From Selaginella moellendorffii (Eukaryota > Streptophyta > Lycopodiopsida > Selaginellales > Selaginellaceae), in contig NW_003314427.1 in NCBI RefSeq assembly GCF_000143415.4, positions 1-64,000 of the forward strand: a stretch of 64,000 nucleotides of DNA, read 5' to 3'. The stretch's first letter is position 1. Each line of letters begins with the position of its first letter. The notes under the pieces were generated by a model. It made no database searches and had not been told where the DNA came from. It saw only the letters and a list, made by a program, of their open reading frames with translations. Both the position numbers and the translations under genes were made by a program. Of the stretch, positions 1 through 9,988 are shown piece by piece.

Positions 1-477
1 GCGGAAGACAAGATCCCGGAACTTATCCGATCTTGAGAGTATGAAAGCTTTCATCTTTGTTCTAATTCTTTCTTTCGTTTTTTTTTTTGGTTTTTTTTTG
101 TTTTTTCTTTTTTTTTTTGCATAGAACATCAGCAATGCCGAGGTAGAATCGAAGCTGGAAGCCGTGAGAGGACTGTGGCAGCGGTTTGTGTACCGTGATG
201 CGATCTTGCTAGAGGCAAGGAGGCAAACGAAGGATTGGAATCACTACCAGGATTGGGCTCAGCAATACGAGACGTTGCTCGAAGACGATGTCTTTGCAAC
301 AGTGATACAAGTAAGTATCACAAACAACAGTGACACAAACTCTCAGCTAAAGTTTTGTCTTTTTTGGTTTCCTCTCCCCAGGCATTGCATTACAAGCTTC
401 ACAACGATCCATGGCGAGCAAAGCTCCCGAAAAGAGAGTGGGGAATCCCACCAAGTTGCGGTATCAATCGCGCGTGA
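1..477 (+). CDS. 3' end of an unrecognised small gene (partial)
   Basis: Two exons are clear. The first (125-310) follows a T-rich intron ending in AG and ends at a GTAAGT donor; it encodes a Trp/Tyr-rich helical stretch (LEAVRGLWQRFVYRD... DWNHYQDWAQQYETLL). The second (382-477) continues in phase 0 with ALHYKLHNDPWRAKLPKREW and stops at TGA 475-477. A possible earlier exon (about 3-38, donor GTATGA) is in the right phase. The 5' part lies outside the window. I do not recognise the family. A damaged second copy lies at about 9589-9955, also just upstream of an RNase P p30 gene, so the two genes were duplicated as a block. The intact C-terminus is only in this copy. Confidence 0.5.
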
Positions 478-547
478 CAAACTTTTTTTGTTCTCTCAGA
501 GAAGACCCAAAGAAGGAATTTTTACATGACACGTTTTTAGGGCTTCT

Positions 548-962
548 ATGTTCTTCGATCTTAATGTTTACGGTGATGGCAGCCGAGGCGGGGAGCGCTG
601 GCAGCTGGGATACACCGGCGTCGAAATTCCTCACATTGTCAAGGCCGTGATGCGCGAGGAGTGCCGACTCGCGGCATTGCCTGAGTCTCCAACAAGATCC
701 CATTCCGGCAGTACTCGAGAATCAGAGTCGTGGTCGTGGATCAAGTGCGAGCTGGCGGCTCTCAATCCTTCCAATCCCGTGATTCAATTTTATGATATGG
801 TTGCTGTCCAGCCGATGAACCAGCAAGCGTTTGCTCAAGCTTGCACGACCATGGAGGTAAGAACGAGAATTTTCGATCTCTCTTTTATGGCTTTGTCTCT
901 TGGTTGATGTGATAAGCTTGAAGAAGTTGTCTTTGAGGATCAAATCTTCTCCCTTGACATAT
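548..962 (+). pseudogene. Decayed partial copy of RNase P subunit p30 gene
   Basis: The sequence aligns to exon 1 and most of exon 2 of the gene at 9989-11323. It opens with ATG and MFFDLNV and keeps blocks such as QLGYTGV, IPHIVKAVM and ALNPSNPV. Compared with the intact copy it has several deletions. A 40-base loss near 678 shifts the frame; a one-base insertion near 750 returns it, leaving about 24 wrong-frame residues. Another 10-base loss falls in the exon 2 remnant near 920. Exons 3-5 are absent and similarity ends near 962. It cannot make a full p30 protein. A short truncated product cannot be excluded from sequence alone. Confidence 0.8.
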
Positions 963-2720
963 AGCCTTTCTTAGTCAATCTATACCTGGAATATTCAATT
1001 ATACTCAATCAAGGTTTAATGCTATGTATCACAGATAAAAACTATCTACAATGACTTAAGATCCACTCAATTGCAGTAACAAATTCCTTGAATCCAAGAA
1101 AATTTTGCCACTTAGAATCAACCCAGTCTTGAGAAGAGGAATTATGACCTCTTGAGAAGAAGAACAGATAGGAATTATGACCAAAATCATTCCATACCTG
1201 CTTGAGATCTGTCTGGGGACACCAAGAATTTCACTGCATCGGTGCTGGTGATACACGCATCCCCATCTGTGGCGAGAATATATTGCTAGCAATGAATGGC
1301 AAAAGCCATCCAAAGCAAACACTATTGCCACCACCACTATCCCTAGCATTACCGCCACCACCACCACCAACAGCACCATTGCCTCCTCACCAGCATCAAC
1401 ATCAACTCTGTGCAATGCTTTCTCAAATTCGCCCCACTCCAGGCTAGGTATTAGGGGACGATATTCTTTATTGGCATGCTCGTGAACAAGAGGGCTGAGA
1501 GTTGCATATTGTACCCAGGCCATCGCCACAAAGGCCAATATGTTTCAAAGTTATGGTTTTTGATGAGGAGGAGCTCGGGAACTGCCACCAAAGAGAACTA
1601 TCAGTGAAGTACTTTTTGATTTTATTGGATTCTGGTTGAGGCACCAAAATGCTTTGGAGAATCAGTCATCTGATACCTAAACCTCTAGAACAGTATCACA
1701 AAATCTCTAAACTCCACATTGCATGGCATTCTCTAGCCCCTAAACAACTGATCGCTAGCTTGACAAGATCATGAGGTGGTGCTCTTGCAAAAAATGTAGC
1801 TCCTCCTCATAACCCCTAGAGCAACCCATTCATGGTTTGGAGGCCTGGGTGCCAACTCACACATATCACTATCCTCTTGTCCACACAAAGCTACTAATTA
1901 CACTATAAAATCTAGTTGGTGAGGAGCACTCTAGCAAGTTTTGATCTGAAAAGAGCTGGCAAAGAGTTGAGGTGTATCTTGCTTTTGATTTTAAAATACA
2001 TTTATCCTAATACTACTCAAACCCAAAAAAGTTTAATGCCATAAAATCTTTAATTGATTAGAAAAGGGTCTTTGAACTTTCTCTCAACCCATACATGTAT
2101 GGCAGGCTAATCCTTTTTTGTTTCCTGTTATAAAATTTCTAAGCATATTTTAAACTGATATTTCCACTGTTAAATTTTTCTTTAATTTGTTTATAATCAA
2201 TGCACCTTATCACTAATACAAACCTTTTGCTAGTAATGTAAATAGAGAAATACTTTGGCCAGATTCGGCTCTTCTATAGAAGCTCACTTCAGCAGAAAGT
2301 ATATCACCAAGCTCAAACTAATGGATCTATGTTTATATGGATGACAATCAAGAATATATGGAGTTATCCCTTCCAAATCCATGGACTTTAGGACCTGTTA
2401 TCACCAATTTAGTATTCTCTAAGTCTAGCTAGATTCACTTAAACACATGAAACTAAATATGCACACTAAAATATTTAGGAATATATTCCTAGGGTTTGTG
2501 ATAGTTGGAGAACACTTAGAAAGAATGTATTAAGCATAATTTCCTTATAGAGGTTGGCTCTAATTGTATAATAGCAGGTTTTTAAACAAAGGTCATTGCT
2601 AGACAATGTTTATTTGGTTGATTCATAGGTGGTGGTGCATTGTTTTCATAGTAGTCACAAGTTTTATAAGACATCAAAGAGAAAAGGATAGTTAGTATAG
2701 TACATGTGATCATGTGATGA
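963..2720. other. No supported gene; CAC-rich low-complexity stretch
   Basis: This is AT-rich intergenic sequence. A CCA/CAC-rich microsatellite-like stretch lies at about 1328-1410. It produces a 160-codon open frame on the minus strand (1056-1538) with a Val/Ile-rich core, which I regard as a composition effect. Nothing else is supported. Confidence 0.5.
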
Positions 2721-2836
2721 GATTTGAATATATTATCACTATGGATTTTTGGACTTGAAAAATAAATTGAGATAAAATAGTGATTAAGGGCTCTCTCATC
2801 AAGCAATTGCCCTTTTTTTAATTGGCTTAAGAGGAG
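2721..2836 (+). repeat. Dispersed repeat, copy A
   Basis: About 115 bp shared with 7645-7800 and, in its 3' part, with 8006-8055. The shared landmarks are ATAAAATAG, AAGGGCTCT, TCAAGCAATTGCC and a T-run followed by TTGGCTTAAGAGG. At the second copy the similarity leads into a tRNA-Met-type primer site, so these are probably remnants of retrotransposon LTRs. Confidence 0.6.
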
Positions 2837-3169
2837 TGTGGACCATTCTAGAGCTTACGAGTTGAAGAGTTGAGTCCACGAGTTGAGTTCAATTTTCAAT
2901 TGTAATTTAATACAACATTATAAAACTTAAAATATTAAGGTTATGGCAAGCCTAATAATTTTACAACTCTCTATATAGTATATAGATAAAAATATTCTAA
3001 AGGACAATTCTTGGTCTAACAATTTAAATATTAATTAAATGTTATAATAGAGATGTTAGAACATAAAATAAGATTTTTGCAAAAAAAAAGTATTCTTATT
3101 ACTTCTTTAAATCTGTATTTTATATTTTCTAGCTAGTAAATATTAGGTTTGTTAGACTTAAAAAATTAT

Positions 3170-3339
3170 TAAATTTGAATAAAATTCTATATAAAACCAT
3201 ATAACCGTTTGAAAGGTAAAAGAACAACCATTGATATAAGCTTATTACAAATAAAAGAGAGACTTAGTTCTTCTCTAAAATACATTGTTGAGAGGTTTAT
3301 CATAGTATAGTGTTTAGAATTTATGAATTTTCATTTGTA
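3170..3339 (+). repeat. Older dispersed repeat, 5' segment (split by LTR element)
   Basis: The 170 bp before the LTR element match 51250-51420 (landmarks: ATATAACCGTTTGAAAGG, ATTGATATAAGCTT, TAGTGTTTAGAATTTAT). The continuation of the 51 kb copy is found here only after the inserted element, at 5064-5140. This shows that the repeat was present first and was split by the insertion. Confidence 0.65.
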
Positions 3340-3699
3340 TGTAAACAACCAAAGAGAACGACTTGAAAGATGATCCATGAATAATAATGCACCCCCTTTT
3401 TCAATTAATTAAGGGTCTTGGGGGGTTAAGTGTTTTTGAGTTTGAATAATATTGGGTTTGGTGACCTCCTGGGAAGTTCAAACTTAAAAACTTACATTTG
3501 GTATTAAAGTAGTCTCAGGTTCGACTCTATTAATTAGCTAAGGAAATCACACCATATGTTAATTGACATATGATAAGTTCAATTTGCTCCGGCTGAGCTC
3601 AAACCAGAGGGTAGATGTAAAGAACCAACTCGCCGTGGTGTCGTAGGCTAAATGAACCCCAAAAGCATGACCAAAATGACAAAGAGTTCATTGGATGGG

Positions 3700-3985
3700 A
3701 CCAAGTCGAAGATCGAGTCCAAGGCCGACTCTAGGACCGAGTTCGAGATAGAGTCCGGAATTGAGTCCGAGACCGACTCGGGGACCGAGTTCGAGTTCGA
3801 GTTCGAGACCGAGTTCGAGACGGAGTCCGAGATCTGAAATCGGGTCTGAGACAGAGTCCGAGGTCGAGTCCAAGGTCGGGTCCGAGATCGGGTCCGAGAT
3901 CGAGTTCGAAATCGAGTCCGAGACCGAATCCGAAGTCGGATCCAAAATCGGGTCCGAGATCGAGCCAAAGACTAAGTCTAAATAC
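3700..3985 (+). repeat. Degenerate GAG-rich tandem repeat (6/12 bp period)
   Basis: A long run built from GAG(T/A)(C/T)CGAG(A)(C/T)C-type units with a 6/12 bp period. Because the period is a multiple of three, long open frames appear on both strands (Glu/Ser- or Arg/Ser/Asp-rich). None looks like a real protein. It lies inside the LTR element's internal region. Confidence 0.75.
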
Positions 3986-4027
3986 TAATACAGGTCAAGG
4001 GGTGAAAGCCCAAAGCGTGCGTCTCCC

Positions 4028-4042
4028 AGGGGGGGGGGGGGG
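4028..4042 (+). repeat. Poly-G tract
   Basis: About 15 consecutive G residues in an otherwise moderate-GC internal segment of the LTR element. Length may be affected by sequencing. Confidence 0.7.
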
Positions 4043-5063
4043 CTGCAGGGGGTTCCAAAAGTATAGTAGGGATAGTGAGGTCCAGGAACCAGTCTTGAAG
4101 GAACTCTCCAGTGGTGCTTCCAAACTGACTTGAGGTTGAAACTGGGGCCCAAAGGCCTTGGGTGGGAGTGAGCATGGGCTTGAGTGGTGCCGGAGGGGCC
4201 ACCCAGGGAAGTGCTCAAGAGCAGCTCCCACTCCCGAAAGGGAAACTGACTACGGTGCTCCCGACTCATGTGGAGTGGTGCCCCACTTGAGTACCTTGGG
4301 GCTCATTGGTCCTCGCCCTTCCTAGGGGCTTGGGCCTTCCCTTCGGGATGGAAGTGGGGGGGTAGAGGTACCCATACCGGGCCGTTAGGCCACGGTGTTT
4401 TGCCCCGACGTCCCGAAGCAAGTGCTGCACCCAAGACTTGGGATTTAGAGGGTCCCATGATCAAGTCTTGGGGTACCAAGGGGTGTTAGGAATCTGGAGG
4501 CTTGGTGTGCTTGGCTGCTTGTGCCTGCGGGGAGTGTAGCCGAACCTTAAGTCCAGTCTAACCAGGGGAGGGGGATTGGGAGAGATTTGGGATATCCGTA
4601 GATGGATGGCTAACACTCCGTTGCTTGTGCAGTGAGTAGCTGAAACCAAGTAGGACCAAGTAGGAGCTGGTACCATAGGCGGGAACCTTGGCGAGGGAAC
4701 TTAGCACAAGCTAAGGCAGAGTTGGTCGAATAGACGAGGTAAGCTGGCAAATTGGAAAGGAAAAATTTGTGGCTTACAGTAGGGTATCAAGAGAGTGAGG
4801 CTCTCAGGAGAGCTATGGCTCTCAACTTCTATTCACAAGAGCGTGAACTTGTAGGAAAATATGGTAGATTATAAGTAATCAAAGAGAACAACTTGAGAGA
4901 TGATTCATAAGGTTCAAATATAGGGGGAAAGAACTTATAAATAAAAGTACATCCCTTTTTCCAATTGGTTAATGGTCTTAAGATATATGGGATTAAGTGT
5001 TCTTGAGTTTAAATAATACTGGGTTGGGTAACTTTTTAGGAAGTCCAAATTCAAGAGCTTACA

Positions 5064-5140
5064 TCGCACTTTTATTCGAAAAGAGGGAAATATACACAAA
5101 CATATATGAATTCTAATGTTGGTAATTTGAACTCTTGTTT
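5064..5140 (+). repeat. Older dispersed repeat, 3' segment
   Basis: Continues the similarity to the 51.4 kb repeat copy (TTTTATTCGAAAAG, TATGAATTCTAATGTTGGTAA-like) that broke off at 3339, marking the downstream edge of the inserted LTR element. Confidence 0.6.
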
Positions 5141-5574
5141 TATTTCAATACAAGAGAAAGAAAGAAAGGATAATGAAGATAATGATTACAAGTTGGAGAT
5201 AAATGCAATGACAAAGAGTGCAACAAATTGGGTGAAAAAGAATTCTGTCCTATTTGTTTTAGAAAATTGCAATTCCATGACTTTCAAGAAATGTTTTATA
5301 TGTTTTCTGGCTTCTGGTGGAAACAATGGGAATGGTCAGTATTATGATATATATACTCGTGCGATACACTACAATATCACACACTTAAAAGACTACCATG
5401 AAATATTTTTTGAGATGGTAAAGACAAAAATGGAGACACATGAGTACTATGGGCAATATTGCAAAAAGAACATTTGCAAGTATATGAAATGAAAAAATGT
5501 ATTTTTATTAATTATATAAAGTATAAGAAGTTTATATTATTGATAGAGAATAAACATCAATAGTCTTGGGAAAT

Positions 5575-6069
5575 CTAGTTAACTCCGAAAGTCTTTTGCA
5601 ACTCAACAATGGTAAAGCTTACTTGGTGTATATAAATATCCACTTTAGGATCCTGGTGTAAGATGTTGATAAAAATATAGTATATATGCTTGTAAGGAGT
5701 ATATACTTTCCCATGTTCCTCACGTTTTATAAAGTTTGGACATTTGCAAGAAAGAAAGTCTTGAATAGCAATTGTGTATTCTCCACCTTCTATTTTGATT
5801 ATGTATTCCTTTGCAAGTATAGTGATATACTTTGTGTAGAGAATCTCACACTCAAGCATTTGAGCTAAGCTTATTTTACCCTACTTTTGCTTAGAGATGG
5901 TATTAATAAATTTAATTGCCTTACCTTTTCTTGTTGGCCTCCTATACATCTCTATGAGAACAGTCTTGGTTTTGTTGCTTATGTCTTCAATTCTCCTCTC
6001 AAGATTGAAACAAGATTTCTCACGGTTTTCAATCTCATCTGAGATGAATGCCACCCCATTAACAACCAT
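5575..6069 (-). pseudogene. Relic resembling the C-terminus of a SWIM-zinc-finger (MULE/FAR-like) protein
   Basis: On the minus strand, 5859-5575 encodes a segment with CKCPNF, then about 20 residues, then PYKHIYYIF. This resembles the SWIM zinc finger CxCx(n)CxH found in MULE transposases and FAR1-like proteins. The third Cys is replaced by Tyr, so metal binding would be lost. The open segment at 6069-5881 (charged, with RRPTRKGKAIKF) lies just upstream in the direction of translation but is separated by a stop. I could not follow a continuous frame further upstream. Most likely a dead transposon fragment. Family assignment is tentative. Confidence 0.3.
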
Positions 6070-7644
6070 TCTTTAGGTACTACATTAGGTTTAGTCACTA
6101 TAGTGTCTTCAAACTGCTTTGTATAGTTGGCATTGGTGTTGCAACAATATAACCAACACCATCTCGAAAATCTTGCTTGCTTTTATTCCTCATAGAAACA
6201 TAGGGCTGGAACGGAAGTAAACTTGTCATCATGGATCCAAACCTAACACTTACCTCTCAGAAGTACTCTCACACACTTTATATTGGATTTTGTTAGCATT
6301 TGATAGATTGCCCATTGCTTCAATTCCACACTATAGTAAGCAATTTCAACTTATTGTGATATGCTCTCTTCATTAACTATTTGAGGTGGCTTGGTCTGGA
6401 AGTGGTGTTTTCGAGTAGAATATTAGGTATGTAAGATTTTTTTGCTCCAATGTTTGTACCAATTTTTTCATCAACAAAAGAAAAGCAATATTTTGAACGG
6501 ACAGCCTTCATATCACCAATAGAAGCCTAAGGAGTGTACTCTATAGATGTGTTGTAAATCACTTCCTCCATTGTAGTTACCACTGTTCATGCTGGTAGAG
6601 TCACTTTCTTCTTCATTTGATCGTGTAACATTTTAACTGAAGATTTTGTTCCTATATATCTTCGTTTATTAAATGCTAAGGCTTTTGAATACTACTTTAT
6701 AACATGTATCAAATCCAATAGATGTGCTTCGTATAGACTTTTCTTCCCTTTCCATGCCTCAAAAGAACACTAGCTCCAATACTTATTTTTTGAGAGATTC
6801 ACAATTGGGGTGTATGCAAGATCCTTAAGTGGTTGGTCCTTGAAAAAGATGATATTAAAAAATAATAAAAAGAGAAGAAAAACAAAAAACCAACCTAAAA
6901 AGAGTGATGCCCCCATTAGAACATTTTAACTTTCCACCACCCCAACCATGATTCAAGTTTTGGTAGATAATTTATGTTTATATGGCCATCTTCACACCAC
7001 CACATTTGGATCTTATTTGATTTTGCCTCATGCACTTTTTCAGAATGTGCAATTTAGCAATGTTTGCACAATTCTTTAAATGCTAATTGGAAAACTAGCT
7101 TGATAAGGTGGTTGTGTTGGTTTAGGCTCTAAACCTAATGGAACTCATAAGTTCTCTCACAACATTCCAGGTTGACTATTCCCAAAAATTGGCTGGATGC
7201 CATTCCAATTAGCCTTAGCCCCATTTTCCATGAAACTGTAAAAGTTGGTAGACTTACTAATCCATTTCAATACAATGTTGACTTCCAAAATATTTCCTAG
7301 GCTATCTAGTTTTTTACTTTAAACTTTGTTATTGCAATTGTCAAGTTGGAACGTAACTTATGAAAAGGGCAATACTTAAAAGCATTTTAAGACAATAAGA
7401 AAACATAATTGCTTTAGATTATACACATGAGTTCCCATGGTTGTCCAACTTGATACCCTCTCCATATGGTTAAAATGTATCCATACATTAGTAAAGTCAT
7501 TCAACCTAGACATATCCATTTGAGAGATAAGATCTATACTAGAGGTAGGGCCTATAATAAAGATTTTGAAGATAAAGGGGCGCTCCTACTCACTAACGAC
7601 TTGATCTGGGAATAAACTCTGAAAGATAAACTCGTAAGGATAAA
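6070..7644. other. AT-rich stretch without a supported gene
   Basis: No open frame of note and no recognisable motif on either strand. It may continue the decayed transposon seen at 5575-6069, but stops are too frequent to show this by eye. Confidence 0.4.
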
Positions 7645-7800
7645 TTTTAAATATACTATCACCACGGATCCTTATAATTTTGGGAGATAAATGGGGATAA
7701 AATAGCCACTAAGGGCTCTATAATCAAGCAATTGCCTCTTTTTTAGTTGGTTTAGTGGAAGAGAGATAGGGTGTATTACATATGGTATCAGAGCAAATGG
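7645..7800 (+). repeat. Dispersed repeat, copy B, with tRNA-Met primer-site-like end
   Basis: Matches 2721-2836 and ends ...GTGTATTACA (7780). It is followed two bases later by TGGTATCAGAGC (7783-7794), the standard primer binding site of plant Ty1/copia and TRIM elements. I read it as a solo or truncated LTR with adjoining internal sequence. No coding remnant follows. Confidence 0.55.
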
Positions 7801-8005
7801 CATGGGTTTGATTCCCATTAATTAGTGGCTACTTAAAAATATAATATACCCTTGAACAAGGTATATTCCTACCCCTAAATTTGAAATTATATATTGAGCA
7901 TTCATGCATACGTCCTTCCTTTTGGTGGAGCATCCATGGACAAAGGTATCTATCATGGGACTGCGGTATAGGTGGATGACTAATTGCCTCATATGGAATA
8001 GTTGG

Positions 8006-8055
8006 TCAAGCAATTGCCCCTTTTCTAATTGGCTTAAGAGGAGAGAAATAGGATG
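8006..8055 (+). repeat. Dispersed repeat, copy C (partial)
   Basis: About 50 bp containing TCAAGCAATTGCC, TTTTCTAATTGGC and TTAAGAGGAGAGA, the 3' part of the repeat also present at 2721-2836 and 7645-7800. Confidence 0.5.
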
Positions 8056-9588
8056 TGCTACACAAGTTCACTTATTTGTTAAATTTTGTATATAATATCA
8101 ATGAAAGCTACTTGAGTTTCATATGGAGACAACAAGCACTATTCCTAAAATCTGGAGAAAGAAACTATGCTTTTTTTTTCCATTCTCAACCAAAGTTTAA
8201 TATGGTTGAATTTATATATATTCACTATTCACTTTCTAGAGTATGGGAGCTAGTTCAAACTTATTTCCATTTTGTATTCTTGCCATTTTCTCCTCATTCT
8301 CTCTTTTCCCACATTTTGAGTCTCTAGTTATCTACACAATTTTCCACTGGTTTTTCTTGTGTCTTTAAACGATAAACTCTTATCCCATCTTTTAATTTCA
8401 TCCCTAGTCACTTTGACTATTTTTAGCTTTCAATTCTCTTGTTCTCTTTGCCATCTTTTTTTTGTTTTAGCAATTATTTACTATATTCCAACACATAGAA
8501 GTTTTTAGGCCATAGCTTCTTGCGTGCTAGAGTCTTGTGCATCCCATTAGGGGTTGCTTATTATGCTGCTATATTATTGCTACTTTGTTCTCGCATTCCA
8601 GCTTTAGAGAGCATAGAAAATATTCTGAGCTCCCTTCATCCTTGTTACAAGAGGTATAGATCTAGAGTTCATCTCTATTTTTTCTTTTGTAATTAAGCTT
8701 GGAGTCGTGAGCATATGGGTATATATATAAGGGAGTAGAGCTGTGGTTGGGGTTAAGAGATGCCCCAACAATGACTTTAGAATATATAAATTTAAAGATT
8801 AAATATGATAATTTTAACATATAAATACATCATGAACTATATTAATACTAAATATACTATATTGCCAACTAAACCATACCTTCCAAAATATTTATATATA
8901 ATATAGTTAGAGTTCTTTGAAAGACATGAAGACTTCTTGCCCAACTAAAGTCATAATCCTTTTGAACGAGAAAATAATTTACATGTTTGATCCTTTGTCC
9001 CTAATGACTCCCTTTTTGGGTATAACTCTGATTAAACCTTGAGCTTGCATTTGCATTCCAATATGAGAAAACTTTATAAGAAATTTGACTACTTGAACCA
9101 ATCATAAGAAGGATCCACTAGTGCTGCTAAATAACTACAGACTAGCTTGTTTGCCACTTATAGCACTCAAGAGAGTTTTATTTTTACCCATGGTAATATA
9201 ATAATAATTTATAATAACTTTATCTCAAAGAGATTCTGGTCCAAGTAACAAGAAGCTTGATAGCTGCAAAGTTTGTTTTCTTAACACTGACAGGCCTCAA
9301 GAAGAGCACAAAACACTTTAATTGAAACCTTGGAAAGGGGGTCTGCCCAACACTCTTATTGATGAATGCAGATATAGCATGGGAATTCACCGGAGAGTGG
9401 CTGAGGAGTTTGGATCAACTCCAAACAATCATGGAAGACTGGGAAGACAAGCAGCTCTAGACATGGTGGTGACACCACAGTGACACTTATGCCAAAGAGC
9501 TGCCAAGTTCTTGGTTTTGTGGAGTTTCTCTTGGCGATGGATGGAGCAGTCGCATGGAAGACGCAGTGTTCCATGGTTCATGTAAAGG
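8056..9588. other. AT-rich stretch without a supported gene
   Basis: Several short open frames, none with a recognisable motif or coding-like composition. Similarity to the unrecognised gene at the left edge starts only near 9589. Confidence 0.5.
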
Positions 9589-9955
9589 AACAAGATCCCA
9601 AGAGTATGGAATCGTTTTTGCGTGGAACATGAGCGATACTGAGGTTGAATCAAAACTGGAAGCCGTGAGAGGACTGTGGCAGCAGTTTGTGTACCTGCTA
9701 GAGGCAAAGAAGGATTGGAATCACTACCAGGATTGGGCTCAGCAGTTGCTAGAAGATGATGTCTTTGCAACAGTGATACAAGTAATTATAAAACACAAAC
9801 TTTCAGCTAAAGTTCTTTCTTTTTAGCAAACGGCGATGATTTGATGAAGATGGAGAGATGATTACCAACCGAACAACTGACCAGAACTCAGGCATTGCAT
9901 TACAAGCTTCACAACGATCCATGTCTTTCCAAAAGTGACAAAACTTTTTTTGTTC
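9589..9955 (+). pseudogene. Second, damaged copy of the unrecognised gene at 1-477
   Basis: Encodes EVESKLEAVRGLWQQFVY and DWNHYQDWAQQLLEDDV, matching 125-310. It has in-frame losses of 12, 6 and several more bases. The upstream intron has largely collapsed: the two exon edges are joined by about 30 bp. In the last exon the match ends at ...HNDP (near 9931); the intact C-terminus (WRAKLPKREW...) is gone. What follows would read through into unrelated sequence. It lies immediately before RPP30, so it may still contribute leader sequence. Confidence 0.6.
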
Positions 9956-9988
9956 TCTCAAAAAAGACCTATTTATTTCAGGGTTTCT

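Larger units (their letters stand above)
3340..5063 (+). mobile_element. Non-autonomous LTR retroelement (about 1.7 kb)
   Basis: Two direct repeats bound the segment: 3340-3496 (157 bp, TG... to ...TTACA) and 4870-5063 (194 bp, ends in TTACA). They share AATCAAAGAGAAC-like, CCCTTTTTCCAATT-like and TTAAGTGTT-TTGAGTTT-AATA blocks. Directly after the first repeat comes TTTGGTATTAAAG, a degraded version of the TGGTATCAGAGC primer site complementary to initiator tRNA-Met. Flanks are TTGTA (3335-3339) and TCGCA (5064-5068), a diverged 5 bp target duplication; the unoccupied homologous site near 51421 reads TTGCA once. The interior encodes no gag or pol and contains a GAG-rich tandem array. The small size and lack of coding capacity fit a TRIM-like element. 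The LTRs differ clearly, so the insertion is old. Confidence 0.65.

Noticed and set aside
1056-1538. 160-codon minus-strand open frame with a hydrophobic core
   Set aside because: The Val/Ile run comes from a CAC/ACC microsatellite read on the reverse strand. There is no homology motif, and no exon signals were found.
3648-3988. Long Glu/Ser- and Arg/Ser-rich open frames on both strands
   Set aside because: They are produced by a tandem repeat with a period divisible by three, in a non-coding element.
7783-7815. tRNA gene fragment
   Set aside because: TGGTATCAGAGC and GGTTTGATTCCC resemble tRNA parts, but no cloverleaf can be drawn. The first part fits a retroelement primer site better.
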